Below are positions 7,967-15,872 of a stretch of 40,624 nucleotides of DNA, in pieces. The first letter of the stretch is position 1; every line of letters starts with the position of its first letter. The DNA is from JARRJY01 sp037388705 (lineage in GTDB: Bacteria > Pseudomonadota > Gammaproteobacteria > UBA6429 > Thiohalophilaceae), in NCBI GenBank assembly GCA_037388705.1, contig JARRJY010000032.1, positions 1 through 40,624 on the forward strand, given 5' to 3'. The notes beneath the pieces were generated by a model. The model made no database searches. It saw nothing but the letters and a program-made list of their open reading frames with translations, and was not told the DNA's origin. A program made the translations under genes and the position numbers.

Positions 7967-8167
7967 ATGGCTTTATATATTGTTGAAGATGAATGTATCT
8001 CATGTGGTGATTGTGAACCTGTGTGTCCCACCACATCAATTTACGAAGACAAAATTGTTTTCAAAATCACCAAAGAAACCTGCACAGAATGTGAAGGTGA
8101 TTTTGATGAACCACAATGTGTGGACATCTGCCCGGTAGATAATTGTATTCTACCCATTCCTGCATAA
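7967..8167 (+). CDS. 2[4Fe-4S] ferredoxin (nif-associated)
   Basis: This is a 66-aa ferredoxin of the Allochromatium type. The first cluster motif is CISCGDCEPVCP (C10, C13, C16, C20). The second has the longer spacing C39-x2-C42-x8-C51-x3-C55, with an extra C60. The ATG at 7967 is chosen over the GTG just before it because AGGAGAAAAG lies at the right distance. It is a candidate low-potential electron donor to NifH or to cofactor-synthesis enzymes, as for other ferredoxins encoded in nif operons. It lies between nifT and nifY and is co-transcribed with them. Confidence 0.93.
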   Translation: MALYIVEDECISCGDCEPVCPTTSIYEDKIVFKITKETCTECEGDFDEPQCVDICPVDNCILPIPA

Positions 8168-8180
8168 GGTGAGGTGACAT

Positions 8181-8897
8181 ATGAACAGTGCTGCTTTACC
8201 ACGCGAATTAGCTCTAAGAGTAGGTCTGGCAGCACGTGTTCTGCCAGGTAGCGATGCGCGCCAGTTGCTACAAGTACTGGAAAAACGCATTGGACTACCT
8301 CTTACTGAGAAGAAACTCACTACAGTAACCGTCACTCATCTTAAAACTGGCCTGGCTAGTCTGGATGGTGAAGAAGATGGTGAAGATGCCGGAATAGGAA
8401 TGGAATATCTTAAGCTGGCAGTTCGCTACCTTTGGGGTGAAGAAGTTACGGAAGATAATATACCTACAACAGAGGCATATACTGAAGGTGATATGCCGGA
8501 CTCAATACGTATAGCGGTTGCGTCCAATGGCGGTGAACAACTCGATGGCCATTTTGGTTCCTGTCCACGCTTTCTGATCTACCAATTATCAAAAGACAAT
8601 CTAAAATTGATCGATATTCGTGGTACTGAGGGTGCTGATGATGCTGAAGACAAAAATGCCTTCCGTGCAGGACTCGCTGATGATTGTCATGTGATGTATG
8701 TCCAGTCAGTAGGTGGCCCGGCAGCTGCAAAAATTGTACGGGCAGGAATTTATCCTATGAAAGTTCCTGATGGTGGTAATGCCAAAGAGGTATTGTTAGA
8801 ACTGCAGAAAGTCATGAATGGTAATCCACCACCATGGCTGGCAAAAATAATGGGTATTCCAGCTGAGCAAAGAACTAAATTTGCTGCGGAGGGGTGA
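8181..8897 (+). CDS. nifY: NifY/NafY-type FeMo-cofactor binding protein
   Basis: NifY/NafY proteins bind FeMo-co or apo-dinitrogenase and help insert the cofactor. The 238-aa product has two parts. Residues 1-95 resemble the NafY N-terminal domain that contacts apo-NifDK, and residues 105-235 form a NifX-like cofactor-binding domain. The latter contains IAVASNGG and LDGHFGSC with H124, the position equivalent to the cofactor-binding His of NafY. It follows the ferredoxin in the nifHDKTY order known from Azotobacter. The gene begins 13 bases after the ferredoxin stop with AGGTGAGG as ribosome-binding site. Assignment to NifY rather than NafY rests on position. Confidence 0.88.
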   Translation: MNSAALPRELALRVGLAARVLPGSDARQLLQVLEKRIGLPLTEKKLTTVTVTHLKTGLASLDGEEDGEDAGIGMEYLKLAVRYLWGEEVTEDNIPTTEAYTEGDMPDSIRIAVASNGGEQLDGHFGSCPRFLIYQLSKDNLKLIDIRGTEGADDAEDKNAFRAGLADDCHVMYVQSVGGPAAAKIVRAGIYPMKVPDGGNAKEVLLELQKVMNGNPPPWLAKIMGIPAEQRTKFAAEG

Positions 8898-8898
8898 A

Positions 8899-9168
8899 AT
8901 GCTTGAAACTCGACTTGTAGCCACTATCGCTGATCAGGTTGCTACTCAAATACTTGATGAAGCAACTGTAAGTTCATTACGTAACAAATATCCAGAGGTT
9001 CATTTCACATATTGCCTGGATGATGACATTGTCACCGGTAAACCGGTGATTGAACACGAAAACTTTAATATCTATCTGATAGATGGTCGTGAACATTGTT
9101 TATGCCTGACCAATGACTACGATAATGCAACAGGTATCGTAGTAGCTGAAGTCATTGATGACGAGTAA
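8899..9168 (+). CDS. Small conserved nif-operon protein (DUF6129-like)
   Basis: This encodes 89 aa when started at 8899, where GGAGGGG (8888-8894) is correctly spaced; an upstream in-frame ATG at 8881 lacks such a site. The sequence begins MLETRLVATIADQVATQIL and includes an acidic C-terminal half with two Cys close together (HCLC). It occupies the position of the small unknown gene between nifY and lrv in Azotobacter-like operons, which I believe corresponds to DUF6129; this is from memory of gene order. The function is unknown. The start overlaps the end of nifY by one base gap only, so translation is likely coupled. Confidence 0.75.
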   Translation: MLETRLVATIADQVATQILDEATVSSLRNKYPEVHFTYCLDDDIVTGKPVIEHENFNIYLIDGREHCLCLTNDYDNATGIVVAEVIDDE

Positions 9169-9169
9169 T

Positions 9170-9188
9170 CCTCTCCCAGAGGGAGAGG
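9170..9188 (+). repeat. Short hairpin of the CCTCTCCC type
   Basis: CCTCTCCC (9170-9177) pairs with GGGAGAGG (9181-9188) around AGA. It lies directly after the 89-aa gene. A related CCCTCTCCC sequence occurs near 22265. No T-tract follows. Confidence 0.5.
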
Positions 9189-9204
9189 GTGAGTAAAACT
9201 GTAT

Positions 9205-10200
9205 ATGATCGAAGAACATTCTTTTGCACAATATATACGTACACTGGGTAAAGGTAAGCGAGGCCAGCGTTCCTTAACCCAGGAAGAAGCATATACTGCT
9301 ACTAAGCTAATTCTGAAAAATGAAGTAGAAGATATTCAGCTTGGTGCCTTCCTGATGTTAATGCGTGTTAAAGAAGAGACCCCTGAAGAAATTGCGGGAT
9401 TTGTCCAGGCGGTTAAAGAAAAAATCATTGTCCCTGATAAAATGCCTGAAATTACGATTGACTGGTCAAGTTATGCGGGTAAACGTCGTCAACTTCCGTG
9501 GTTTGTCTTATCTGCACTTTTACTTAGCCAGAATGGTTTATCTGTATTTATGCATGGACTATCACGTGATGATGAGCGTGTTTATGCACAAACAGCTTTA
9601 GAAGCAATAGGCATCAATATTTGTGATTCGCTTTCTGAAGTCCCTGAACAGATTAACAAAACACGGTTTGCATATCTTGATATTAAGCATATCTCTCCAT
9701 TGCTTAATCGAATGATTGAACTACGCCAGTTACTTGGGTTGCGTAGCCCGGGGCATACCATTAGTCGTTGCTTGAACCCCTTGTCTGCAAAATTACTCAT
9801 GCAGGGTATTTTCCATCCTGGATATGCAGAAATTCATCAAAAAGCAGCACTACTGTTAGATCAGCCATTAGCTGCCGTGTTCAAAGGTGAAGGCGGGGAA
9901 ATTGAACGCGACCCTGATAAATATGCCATCGTGCAGGGTGTTGCTGATAATGATTTGTACTCTGAAGAATGGGCCCCTGTATTTAATAAACCAACGCGAC
10001 ATCTTAAGGAAGAATCACTTGATCTAGAGATGTTTAAGGATGTCTGGTCGGGTAAAACATTACATGAATATGGCGAAGCAGCTGTGATTTCAACAACGGC
10101 CATTGTCATAAAATCCCTGGGACTTGCTGAGACGCAACAAGCTGCATTTGAAAAAGCCACTCAGTGGTGGATAAATCGAATGGGTTTACAGGCTGCCTGA
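9205..10200 (+). CDS. TrpD2-like (YbiB family) glycosyltransferase-fold protein
   Basis: The 331-aa product resembles the anthranilate phosphoribosyltransferase paralogue family TrpD2/YbiB. The all-helical N-terminal domain has the typical LTQEEAYTATKLIL and LGAFLMLMRVKEETPEEIAGF segments. The motif region SVFMHGLSRDDERVY stands where TrpD has its KHG loop, and LLGLRSPGHTISRCLNPL replaces the NVRxxLG loop. YbiB proteins bind nucleic acid and lack the tryptophan-pathway activity, so a tryptophan role is unlikely. It lies between nifY-linked genes and lrv in the nifH operon, which is unusual context. Fold assignment is good; function in nitrogen fixation is unknown. Confidence 0.8.
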   Translation: MIEEHSFAQYIRTLGKGKRGQRSLTQEEAYTATKLILKNEVEDIQLGAFLMLMRVKEETPEEIAGFVQAVKEKIIVPDKMPEITIDWSSYAGKRRQLPWFVLSALLLSQNGLSVFMHGLSRDDERVYAQTALEAIGINICDSLSEVPEQINKTRFAYLDIKHISPLLNRMIELRQLLGLRSPGHTISRCLNPLSAKLLMQGIFHPGYAEIHQKAALLLDQPLAAVFKGEGGEIERDPDKYAIVQGVADNDLYSEEWAPVFNKPTRHLKEESLDLEMFKDVWSGKTLHEYGEAAVISTTAIVIKSLGLAETQQAAFEKATQWWINRMGLQAA

Positions 10201-10246
10201 ATCATTACATATTTTAGCGGAGCTCGATTTTTAAAGCAGGCACAGT

Positions 10247-10990
10247 ATGGAAGATAAATTAAGCGCAAACATTGGTCCTGCTAAAGGCGATTGTGCTTCT
10301 TGCGAATACAAAATCAACCTCTTAGAAAAGAAACGCTGTCAGCCTGGTGATACTTGTATCAAAGTGAAAAGCGGTCGTCAAATTGATCGCTTCTTACGTA
10401 ATAACCCGGGATTAGCCAATCAGTATCTCACTGATGATTTCTGGGAAACCAGGGCAATTGCGGTTCGCTATGCCAGTCAAAAAGAACTTATTAAACTCAT
10501 TAATGACAGGGATGAAGTTGTTCGTCGGGCCGTCGCTTATCGAATACCAGCAGATGAACTTATCGCAATGATTGATGATGAGGACCGCGAGGTACGAATT
10601 ACAGTTGCCGATAGAATCTCACCTGAACATCTTGAAAAAATGGCTGAGGATAAGGACTATCTTGTCAGAGTCTATGTATCACGTCGTTTACCTGCAGGTA
10701 GATTATTCAGGATGATGTGTGATTCTGATCCCCAGGTGCGAAAGGAGGTTTCACTTCGTATTCCTGAGGCCAGTCTTGGATTAATGGTTGAAGACAAAGA
10801 ACTTGATATACGTCGTATTATTGCTGAAAGAATGAATGCAAAAGACGTTGCGATGTTGTTAAACGACAGTGAATGGCTGGTGCGTCTTACAGCAGCTGAG
10901 CGTGTTGAACTTTCTGTACTGAAGAGCCTTACAGAAGAAGATGAAGATCCAGAGGTAAGGGAGACAATTAAACGACGCTTAGATGAGTAA
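10247..10990 (+). CDS. lrv: Leucine-rich repeat variant Fe-S protein
   Basis: LRV is known from Azotobacter, where it follows the nifHDKTY genes. It has an N-terminal [4Fe-4S] cluster and helical repeats. Here the 247-aa product shows the cluster cysteines C16, C19, C31 and C37. From about residue 55, eight repeats of about 24 residues follow with the pattern D-x2-VR-x3-A-x-R, for example DEVVRRAVAYRIP and DREVRITVADRIS. The function is not known; an assembly or regulatory role is guesswork. It is the last gene of the operon and converges with the 59-aa gene that ends at 11026. No clear terminator is visible in the 35 bases between them. Confidence 0.9.
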   Translation: MEDKLSANIGPAKGDCASCEYKINLLEKKRCQPGDTCIKVKSGRQIDRFLRNNPGLANQYLTDDFWETRAIAVRYASQKELIKLINDRDEVVRRAVAYRIPADELIAMIDDEDREVRITVADRISPEHLEKMAEDKDYLVRVYVSRRLPAGRLFRMMCDSDPQVRKEVSLRIPEASLGLMVEDKELDIRRIIAERMNAKDVAMLLNDSEWLVRLTAAERVELSVLKSLTEEDEDPEVRETIKRRLDE

Positions 10991-11025
10991 CAGTGATAGG
11001 AAATCAGACAAATAAATTATTCAGT

Positions 11026-11205
11026 TTATAACTGGATTCGCCAGCCAAAATCTTCATCCTTTTTACAAATTAACTCTTCAATACTACCCCATGAGATATC
11101 GATTCGATCGATCTCATCACCATTTTTTACACCGGCTTTTTCAATTAGTTCCTTTAATTCCTGCCAGGTAAGTTTTCTTTCGTCCGTAGATGCACAAATT
11201 GCCAT
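11026..11205 (-). CDS. 59-aa unknown protein divergent from nifE, sigma-54 controlled
   Basis: This short gene encodes 59 aa, beginning MAICASTDERKLTW and ending EDFGWRIQL. It is acidic, mostly helical, and has two Cys (C4, C47). The ribosome-binding site AAGGAAAT is well placed before the ATG. A sigma-54 promoter (11247-11262, minus strand) is correctly placed upstream, and it shares the NifA-type site with nifE. These signals make it a real gene although short. I do not recognise the family. Its expression with nifEN suggests a small helper of cofactor assembly or nitrogenase regulation; that is inference only. Confidence 0.75.
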   Translation of the reverse strand: MAICASTDERKLTWQELKELIEKAGVKNGDEIDRIDISWGSIEELICKKDEDFGWRIQL

Positions 11206-11246
11206 GATTTTTATTTCCTTATTTTGAATATATTTCTCATTAATAT

Positions 11247-11262
11247 AGCACCTATCATGCCA
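11247..11262 (-). promoter_or_regulatory. Sigma-54 promoter for the 59-aa gene
   Basis: The minus strand reads TGGCATGATAGGTGCT, GG-N10-GC. Predicted start near 11236, 31 bases before the ATG at 11205. Confidence 0.75.
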
Positions 11263-11375
11263 TGTAATTATTGCAACAATGTCTTCTAACTCATTATTTT
11301 TAATACAACAAAATAGTAATACTAACCAAGCAAAACAGTCAGGATTTGTAATTTATATCGCGAAATAGGTTCTAT

Positions 11376-11391
11376 TGTCGCTTTTGCTACA
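11376..11391. promoter_or_regulatory. NifA-type site shared by nifE and the 59-aa gene
   Basis: TGTCGCTTTTGCTACA fits TGT-N10-ACA. It is about 77 bases upstream of the nifE start and about 148 bases upstream of the divergent start. Confidence 0.75.
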
Positions 11392-11433
11392 AATAACCCA
11401 AAAATAAATCCAGTAACAACAAGGACATAGCGC

Positions 11434-11449
11434 TGGCATAGTGGTTGCT
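11434..11449 (+). promoter_or_regulatory. Sigma-54 promoter of nifENX
   Basis: TGGCATAGTGGTTGCT, GG and GC 10 bases apart. Predicted start near 11460; nifE begins at 11488 with TGGAGG upstream. Confidence 0.9.
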
Positions 11450-11487
11450 ATATCAATACTTAAGAACTGTGCACTACTGGAGGAAAT

Positions 11488-12912
11488 ATGGGAACTTTGA
11501 AGGCTAAAGATATTGCTGCGTTACTCGATGAACCAGCATGTAGCCATAACAAAAAATCAAAGTCTGGCTGCGCCAAACCTAAACCAGGTGCAACCGCTGG
11601 TGGTTGTGCATTTGATGGTGCACAAATTGCGCTTTTGCCAATTGCTGATGTTGCCCATATCGTACATGGTCCCATTGCTTGTGCTGGTAGTTCATGGGAC
11701 AACCGTGGTACCCGTTCTTCAGGTTCAAATCTTTTCCGCATTGGTATGACTACGGATTTAACCGAGCAAGATGTTGTAATGGGGCGTGGAGAGAAGCGCC
11801 TGTTCCATTCGATTAAACAAGCGATTGATACATACAGTCCTCCGGCAGTATTTGTTTATAACACCTGTGTGCCTGCTTTGGTCGGTGATGACTTTGAAGC
11901 AGTCTGTAAAGCTGCTGAAGAGAAATGGGGTACACCTGTTGTACCTGTTGACTGTGCAGGATTTTATGGCAGCAAAAATCTCGGCAACCGCATTGCCGGT
12001 GAATCAATGATTAAACACGTAGTGGGTACACGCGAACCTGATCCTCTACCTGAGAAAGCAAAAAGTCTTGGTTTCAAAATTCATGACATTAACCTGGCCG
12101 GTGAGTACAACATCGCCGGTGAGTTCTGGCATGTATTACCTTTATTTGATGAATTAGGTATTCGTGTTCTATGCACACTATCAGGCGATGCACGTTTTCA
12201 TGAAGTGCAAACCATGCATCGCGCAGAAGTAAATATGATGGTGTGTTCTAAAGCCATGGTAAATGTTGCACGTAAGATGGATGAGCAGTATGGCATCCCC
12301 TGGTTTGAGGGCAGCTTCTATGGCATCACTGATACTTCCAAGGCACTAAGAGATATAGCAAGACTTATCGGCGATCCCGATCTGACTGAACGCACTGAAG
12401 CGGTAATTGCACGTGAAGAAGCAAAAATTAACAAAGCACTTGAACCCTGGCGTGAACGACTCACGGGTAAACGTGTATTACTTTACACCGGCGGTGTGAA
12501 GTCATGGTCAGTTATTTCTGCTATGCATGACCTGGGAATGGTTGTTGTTGCAACAGGAACCAAGAAATCAACAGAAGAAGATAAAGCGCGTATTCGTGAT
12601 CTTATGGGTGAAGATACCAAGATGATTGAAGGTGGTAGCCCTAAAGAGTTGCTCAATATTGTTAAAGAATACAAAGCAGATATTTTAATTGCGGGTGGAC
12701 GGAGTATGTACACCGCACTAAAAGCCAAACTTCCTTTTCTTGATATTAACCAGGAACGTGATTTTGGCTATGCTGGTTATGACGGCATGTTAGAGCTGGT
12801 AAGACAACTGGCATTAACCATAGAAAGCCCGGTTTGGGAAGCAGTACGTAAACCAAAGCCATGGGCTAACAGTAACAAGATAGATTTAGATGCAATAGGG
12901 GCGGCGGGGTAA
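11488..12912 (+). CDS. nifE: FeMo-cofactor scaffold protein NifE
   Basis: NifE forms an alpha2-beta2 scaffold with NifN on which the NifB-cofactor is converted to FeMo-co. The 474-aa product is a NifD paralogue. Conserved cysteines are C40 (GGCAFDGAQ), C65 (GPIACAGSSW) and C127 (YNTCVPALVGDD), which in NifEN hold a [4Fe-4S] cluster with NifN. A further Cys in EVNMMVCSKAM is at the position corresponding to the cofactor ligand in NifD. ACTGGAGG gives a strong ribosome-binding site. nifN starts 5 bases after its stop, so the two are coupled. Confidence 0.98.
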   Translation: MGTLKAKDIAALLDEPACSHNKKSKSGCAKPKPGATAGGCAFDGAQIALLPIADVAHIVHGPIACAGSSWDNRGTRSSGSNLFRIGMTTDLTEQDVVMGRGEKRLFHSIKQAIDTYSPPAVFVYNTCVPALVGDDFEAVCKAAEEKWGTPVVPVDCAGFYGSKNLGNRIAGESMIKHVVGTREPDPLPEKAKSLGFKIHDINLAGEYNIAGEFWHVLPLFDELGIRVLCTLSGDARFHEVQTMHRAEVNMMVCSKAMVNVARKMDEQYGIPWFEGSFYGITDTSKALRDIARLIGDPDLTERTEAVIAREEAKINKALEPWRERLTGKRVLLYTGGVKSWSVISAMHDLGMVVVATGTKKSTEEDKARIRDLMGEDTKMIEGGSPKELLNIVKEYKADILIAGGRSMYTALKAKLPFLDINQERDFGYAGYDGMLELVRQLALTIESPVWEAVRKPKPWANSNKIDLDAIGAAG

Positions 12913-12917
12913 TAATT

Positions 12918-14297
12918 ATGGAAATTATTAAACGTAATAAAGCCCTGTCGGTCAATCCCCTAAAATCCAGTCAGACCATTGGTGCGTCCCTTGCTTTTCT
13001 TGGGGTGAACCGTGCAATTCCCATGATGCATGGATCACAAGGTTGCACAGCATTCGGTAAAGTCTTTTTTGTACGTCACTTTCGTGAACCGATTCCATTG
13101 CAAACAACAGCAATGGATCAGGTTAGTAGTGTAATGGGTGCCGATGACAGTATTGTTGAAGGACTTAAAACAATATGTGAAAAATCAAAGCCCGCAATGA
13201 TTGGTTTGCCAACAACAGGTCTTGCCGAGACACAAGGTGCAGATCTGAATGGTGCAATTAAAACATTTCGTGACAAGTATCCGGAATATGATGATGTTTT
13301 CGTTATCCCTGTTAATACACCGGATTTCACTGGTTGTTTTGAAACGGGTTATGCCCTGGCGGTTGAAGCTATTTTAAAAAATATGTTACCAGAGCTTGAA
13401 GATGGTAAATCAAAATCAGGGCAAAGAAAGAAACAGGTTAATGTTTTAGCCGGTTCTTTCCTTACTCCGGGTGATGTGGAGGTATTGAAAGAAATCATTG
13501 AAAGCTTTGGCTTACGTCCCGTGGTAATACCTGATTTATCGGAATCGCTGGATGGTCATTTAACTGAGGAACAATTTAGCCCGTTAACCATTGGCGGTAC
13601 GTTGCCATCTGAGATTTTAACTATGGGTGAAGCAAAAGCAACCCTCGTTGTTGGACCTTCATTATTCAAAGCAGCAGACATTCTCAAAAAACGAACAGAA
13701 GTTCCGGACTATCGTTTCGAACATTTAATGGGGTTAGATGCCGTTGATAATTTAATGATGGTTTTGTCAGAGCTAAGTGGCAATCCAGTACCAGAAAAAA
13801 TGGAACGTCACCGTGCTCAATTACAGGATGCCATGCTCGATACACATTTCATGTTAGGGCAGGCACGTGTTGCCATTGCCCAGGACGCGGACCTGGTGAT
13901 GGCTTATAGCCAATTATTAAAAGGTGTTGGAGCAGAAATTGTTACTGCAGTTATACCAAGTAAAGGCGCTGCACTTAAAGGTATTGCCAGTGATGTTGTT
14001 AAAATAGGGGATCTGGAAGATCTTGAAATTCTGGCAAAAGAAAATGAAGCCGAACTGGTTATCGGTAATTCGCATGCCGCTGAATCTGCATCACGTCTTG
14101 GTTTGCCATTGTTGCGGGCAGGTTTTCCACAATATGATTTAGTTGGTGGATATCAACGTGTCTGGATAGGTTACCAGGGAACTAAACAGGCACTTTTCGA
14201 TATTGCCAATCTCATGATGAATAATAACCATCATCATGAAGTTTCCCCTTACTACTCTTTCCTTAAGCAACAGCAAAAACAAGAGTATTTAATGTAA
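12918..14297 (+). CDS. nifN: FeMo-cofactor scaffold protein NifN
   Basis: NifN is the beta-like partner of NifE and a NifK paralogue. The 459-aa product starts MEIIKRNKALSVNPLKSSQ and carries the conserved MMHGSQGCTAF segment with C43 as cluster ligand. The LPTTGLAETQGADL stretch replaces the third P-cluster Cys of NifK, as in other NifN. The gene starts 5 bases downstream of nifE and is followed 10 bases later by nifX. Identity is secure. Confidence 0.98.
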   Translation: MEIIKRNKALSVNPLKSSQTIGASLAFLGVNRAIPMMHGSQGCTAFGKVFFVRHFREPIPLQTTAMDQVSSVMGADDSIVEGLKTICEKSKPAMIGLPTTGLAETQGADLNGAIKTFRDKYPEYDDVFVIPVNTPDFTGCFETGYALAVEAILKNMLPELEDGKSKSGQRKKQVNVLAGSFLTPGDVEVLKEIIESFGLRPVVIPDLSESLDGHLTEEQFSPLTIGGTLPSEILTMGEAKATLVVGPSLFKAADILKKRTEVPDYRFEHLMGLDAVDNLMMVLSELSGNPVPEKMERHRAQLQDAMLDTHFMLGQARVAIAQDADLVMAYSQLLKGVGAEIVTAVIPSKGAALKGIASDVVKIGDLEDLEILAKENEAELVIGNSHAAESASRLGLPLLRAGFPQYDLVGGYQRVWIGYQGTKQALFDIANLMMNNNHHHEVSPYYSFLKQQQKQEYLM

Positions 14298-14307
14298 GGA
14301 ACATTTC

Positions 14308-14805
14308 ATGGCTTTGCAAAGACACATGCGCATCGTTGATTCAGAAGCAGATAGTCCTGTTATGGAAACAGGGCTTAAAGTTGCTTTTGCTACGACAGAT
14401 ATGAAGACGGTTAACCAGCATTTTGGTTCAGCGAAAAGTTTTGCCATGTACATGGTTAACCCTGAAGATGCAACACTTCTTGAAGCCGCCCAGTTTGCAA
14501 TACTCGAACAGGATGGTGACGAAGACAAGCTATCAGCAAAAATCAAGATGCTGGAAGGTTGTTCAGCCGTTTATTGCCAGGCAATTGGTTCATCAGCAAT
14601 CAATCAGCTCGTTTTACGAGGTGTTCAGNNNNNNNNNNNNNNNNNNNNNNNNNNNNNNNNNNNNNNNNNNNNNNNNNNNNNNNNNNNNNNNNNNNNNNNN
14701 NNNNNNNNNNNNNCATCTGCCTGGTTAGCAAAGGCCATTGCCAAGCATAAAACGCCGGATATGAACCGGTTTGATGCAATGGAAGAAGATGGCTGGGATG
14801 AATAA
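14308..14805 (+). CDS. nifX: NifX, FeMo-cofactor carrier (interrupted by assembly gap)
   Basis: NifX binds NifB-co and the VK-cluster and shuttles cofactor precursors to and from NifEN. The N-terminal half is readable (KVAFATTDMKTVNQHFGSAK with H38). The middle is lost to 85 N (14629-14713), and the C-terminal tail NRFDAMEEDGWDE is intact in the same frame. The frame across the gap is kept, so the gene is probably whole in the organism. A second, complete NifX is encoded at 22557-23033 and has the same C-terminal tail. AAGGAAC precedes the ATG. Confidence 0.92.
   Translation: MALQRHMRIVDSEADSPVMETGLKVAFATTDMKTVNQHFGSAKSFAMYMVNPEDATLLEAAQFAILEQDGDEDKLSAKIKMLEGCSAVYCQAIGSSAINQLVLRGVQXXXXXXXXXXXXXXXXXXXXXXXXXXXXXSAWLAKAIAKHKTPDMNRFDAMEEDGWDE
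14629..14713. other. Assembly gap (85 N)
   Basis: Runs of N replace sequence inside nifX. By comparison with the second nifX about 25 codons are expected here, so the gap length is roughly right but may be a few codons off. Confidence 0.99.
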
Positions 14806-14831
14806 GAAATTTTTAATTGGGAGAAATAGCA

Positions 14832-15305
14832 ATGACTGAAGCAGCATTAGTAATAGAGGGAAATGATCCGGTGTTGGAAACTGAGTTTGCCAAAGAAATG
14901 ATAAAACAGATGCGCGCACTGGATACATACGATACCTATGACAACTGGTCTGTTGCCAAGATACTGGATCCATTTATCCTGACAAAAGAACGTAAAAAGG
15001 AAATTCCTGTTGTTGGTGATCCTGATGAAATAACGATGTCGCGTGTACAGGCTTACTACAATGCTATTGCAACTTTAATAGAAAAAGAGTGTGGAAAGAT
15101 GGCAGTACCAATGATACATCTTTCTCATGAAGGATTTGGTCGTGCAATTATTACGGTTGGTAAGCTTGTCGTTATGGATAAAACTTTACGTGATGTTCAC
15201 CGTTTTGGTTTTAAGTCCATGTCACACATGAAAGATGAAGCGGACAAATTACTTTCTGTTGCTTTGAATATTGTGGGTGATCATCCACAAGTTGCAGGTA
15301 TGTAG
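14832..15305 (+). CDS. NifX-associated nitrogen fixation protein (DUF269)
   Basis: This 157-aa protein belongs to the DUF269 family, which almost always follows nifX and is restricted to diazotrophs. Typical segments are MIKQMRALDTYDTYDNW, GDPDEITMSRVQAYYNAIA and HEGFGRAIITVGKLVVMDKTLRDVHRFG. The start is placed at 14832 because GGGAGAA lies just before it; the upstream TTG at 14817 would overlap this site. The function is unknown, though a role in FeMo-co synthesis or storage is assumed from context. It is followed 10 bases later by the next small gene. Confidence 0.94.
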   Translation: MTEAALVIEGNDPVLETEFAKEMIKQMRALDTYDTYDNWSVAKILDPFILTKERKKEIPVVGDPDEITMSRVQAYYNAIATLIEKECGKMAVPMIHLSHEGFGRAIITVGKLVVMDKTLRDVHRFGFKSMSHMKDEADKLLSVALNIVGDHPQVAGM

Positions 15306-15315
15306 GAGGTTAAAA

Positions 15316-15525
15316 ATGACTGAAGAAGAATTGAAAGCACTGGAAAAAGCAGTGAAGAAAGCAAAACGTATTGCAACTGAAAAAGCAGGTGACTTACACG
15401 ACCTGGTTGAAGATCGTTTGCCAGCTGCTTTTGAGGAAATTCCAGAAATTGCACAAATTACTTATGATGCATGCAAGGCATGGAAAGAAGCAACCGAGAA
15501 ATTAAATGCAGCAACTGAAGCGTAA
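15316..15525 (+). CDS. CCE_0567-type small helical metalloprotein (DUF683-like)
   Basis: The 69-aa product is mostly two long helices: EELKALEKAVKKAKRIATEKAGDLHDLVEDRLP and a second from EIAQITYDACKAWKEATEKL. This is the pattern of the CCE_0567/DUF683 family, which is found next to DUF269 in nif clusters. Family members form small helical dimers with metal-binding His. The His in AGDLHDLVEDRLP is the candidate ligand here. The start at 15316 has the ideal AGGAGG site at 15304-15309, overlapping the previous stop. The function is not established. Confidence 0.85.
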   Translation: MTEEELKALEKAVKKAKRIATEKAGDLHDLVEDRLPAAFEEIPEIAQITYDACKAWKEATEKLNAATEA

Positions 15526-15536
15526 GGAGGTAAGGT

Positions 15537-15848
15537 ATGTCTGACAATATAACCGGTGTTACACGTGGTGGTACGGAATGGCAGCCTTCCTTTGTTACAG
15601 AACTAAACCAGGAAAATTGTATTGGTTGTGGTCGTTGTTACAAAGTTTGTCCACGCGATGTGTTTGAGCTTATCGAACGTGATATGAGCGATGATGATTA
15701 CGATGACGATTATGAGGATGACTTTGATGATGATACTTCGATGGTTATGTCATTGAGAAACCAGAATGATTGTATCGGTTGCGAAGCCTGTTCAAAAGTC
15801 TGCCCGAAAGATTGTCATTCTCATTCACCTATGCCACTCGTGGCCTGA
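15537..15848 (+). CDS. fdxB: Nif-specific ferredoxin III (FdxB type)
   Basis: This is a 103-aa ferredoxin with two [4Fe-4S] motifs: CIGCGRCYKVCP (C28, C31, C34, C38) and CIGCEACSKVCP (C79, C82, C85, C89). The N-terminal sequence ITGVTRGGTEWQPSFV is typical of the nif-specific ferredoxin III. Between the clusters lies a strongly acidic insert of about 17 residues (51-67), nearly all Asp, Glu and Tyr. Ferredoxins of this type are candidate donors to nitrogenase or to cofactor-assembly enzymes. The gene has AAGGAGG at 15525-15531 and lies 11 bases after the previous gene. Confidence 0.92.
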   Translation: MSDNITGVTRGGTEWQPSFVTELNQENCIGCGRCYKVCPRDVFELIERDMSDDDYDDDYEDDFDDDTSMVMSLRNQNDCIGCEACSKVCPKDCHSHSPMPLVA

Positions 15849-15872
15849 TTAAAGTAGTAAAAGAGGAATATT

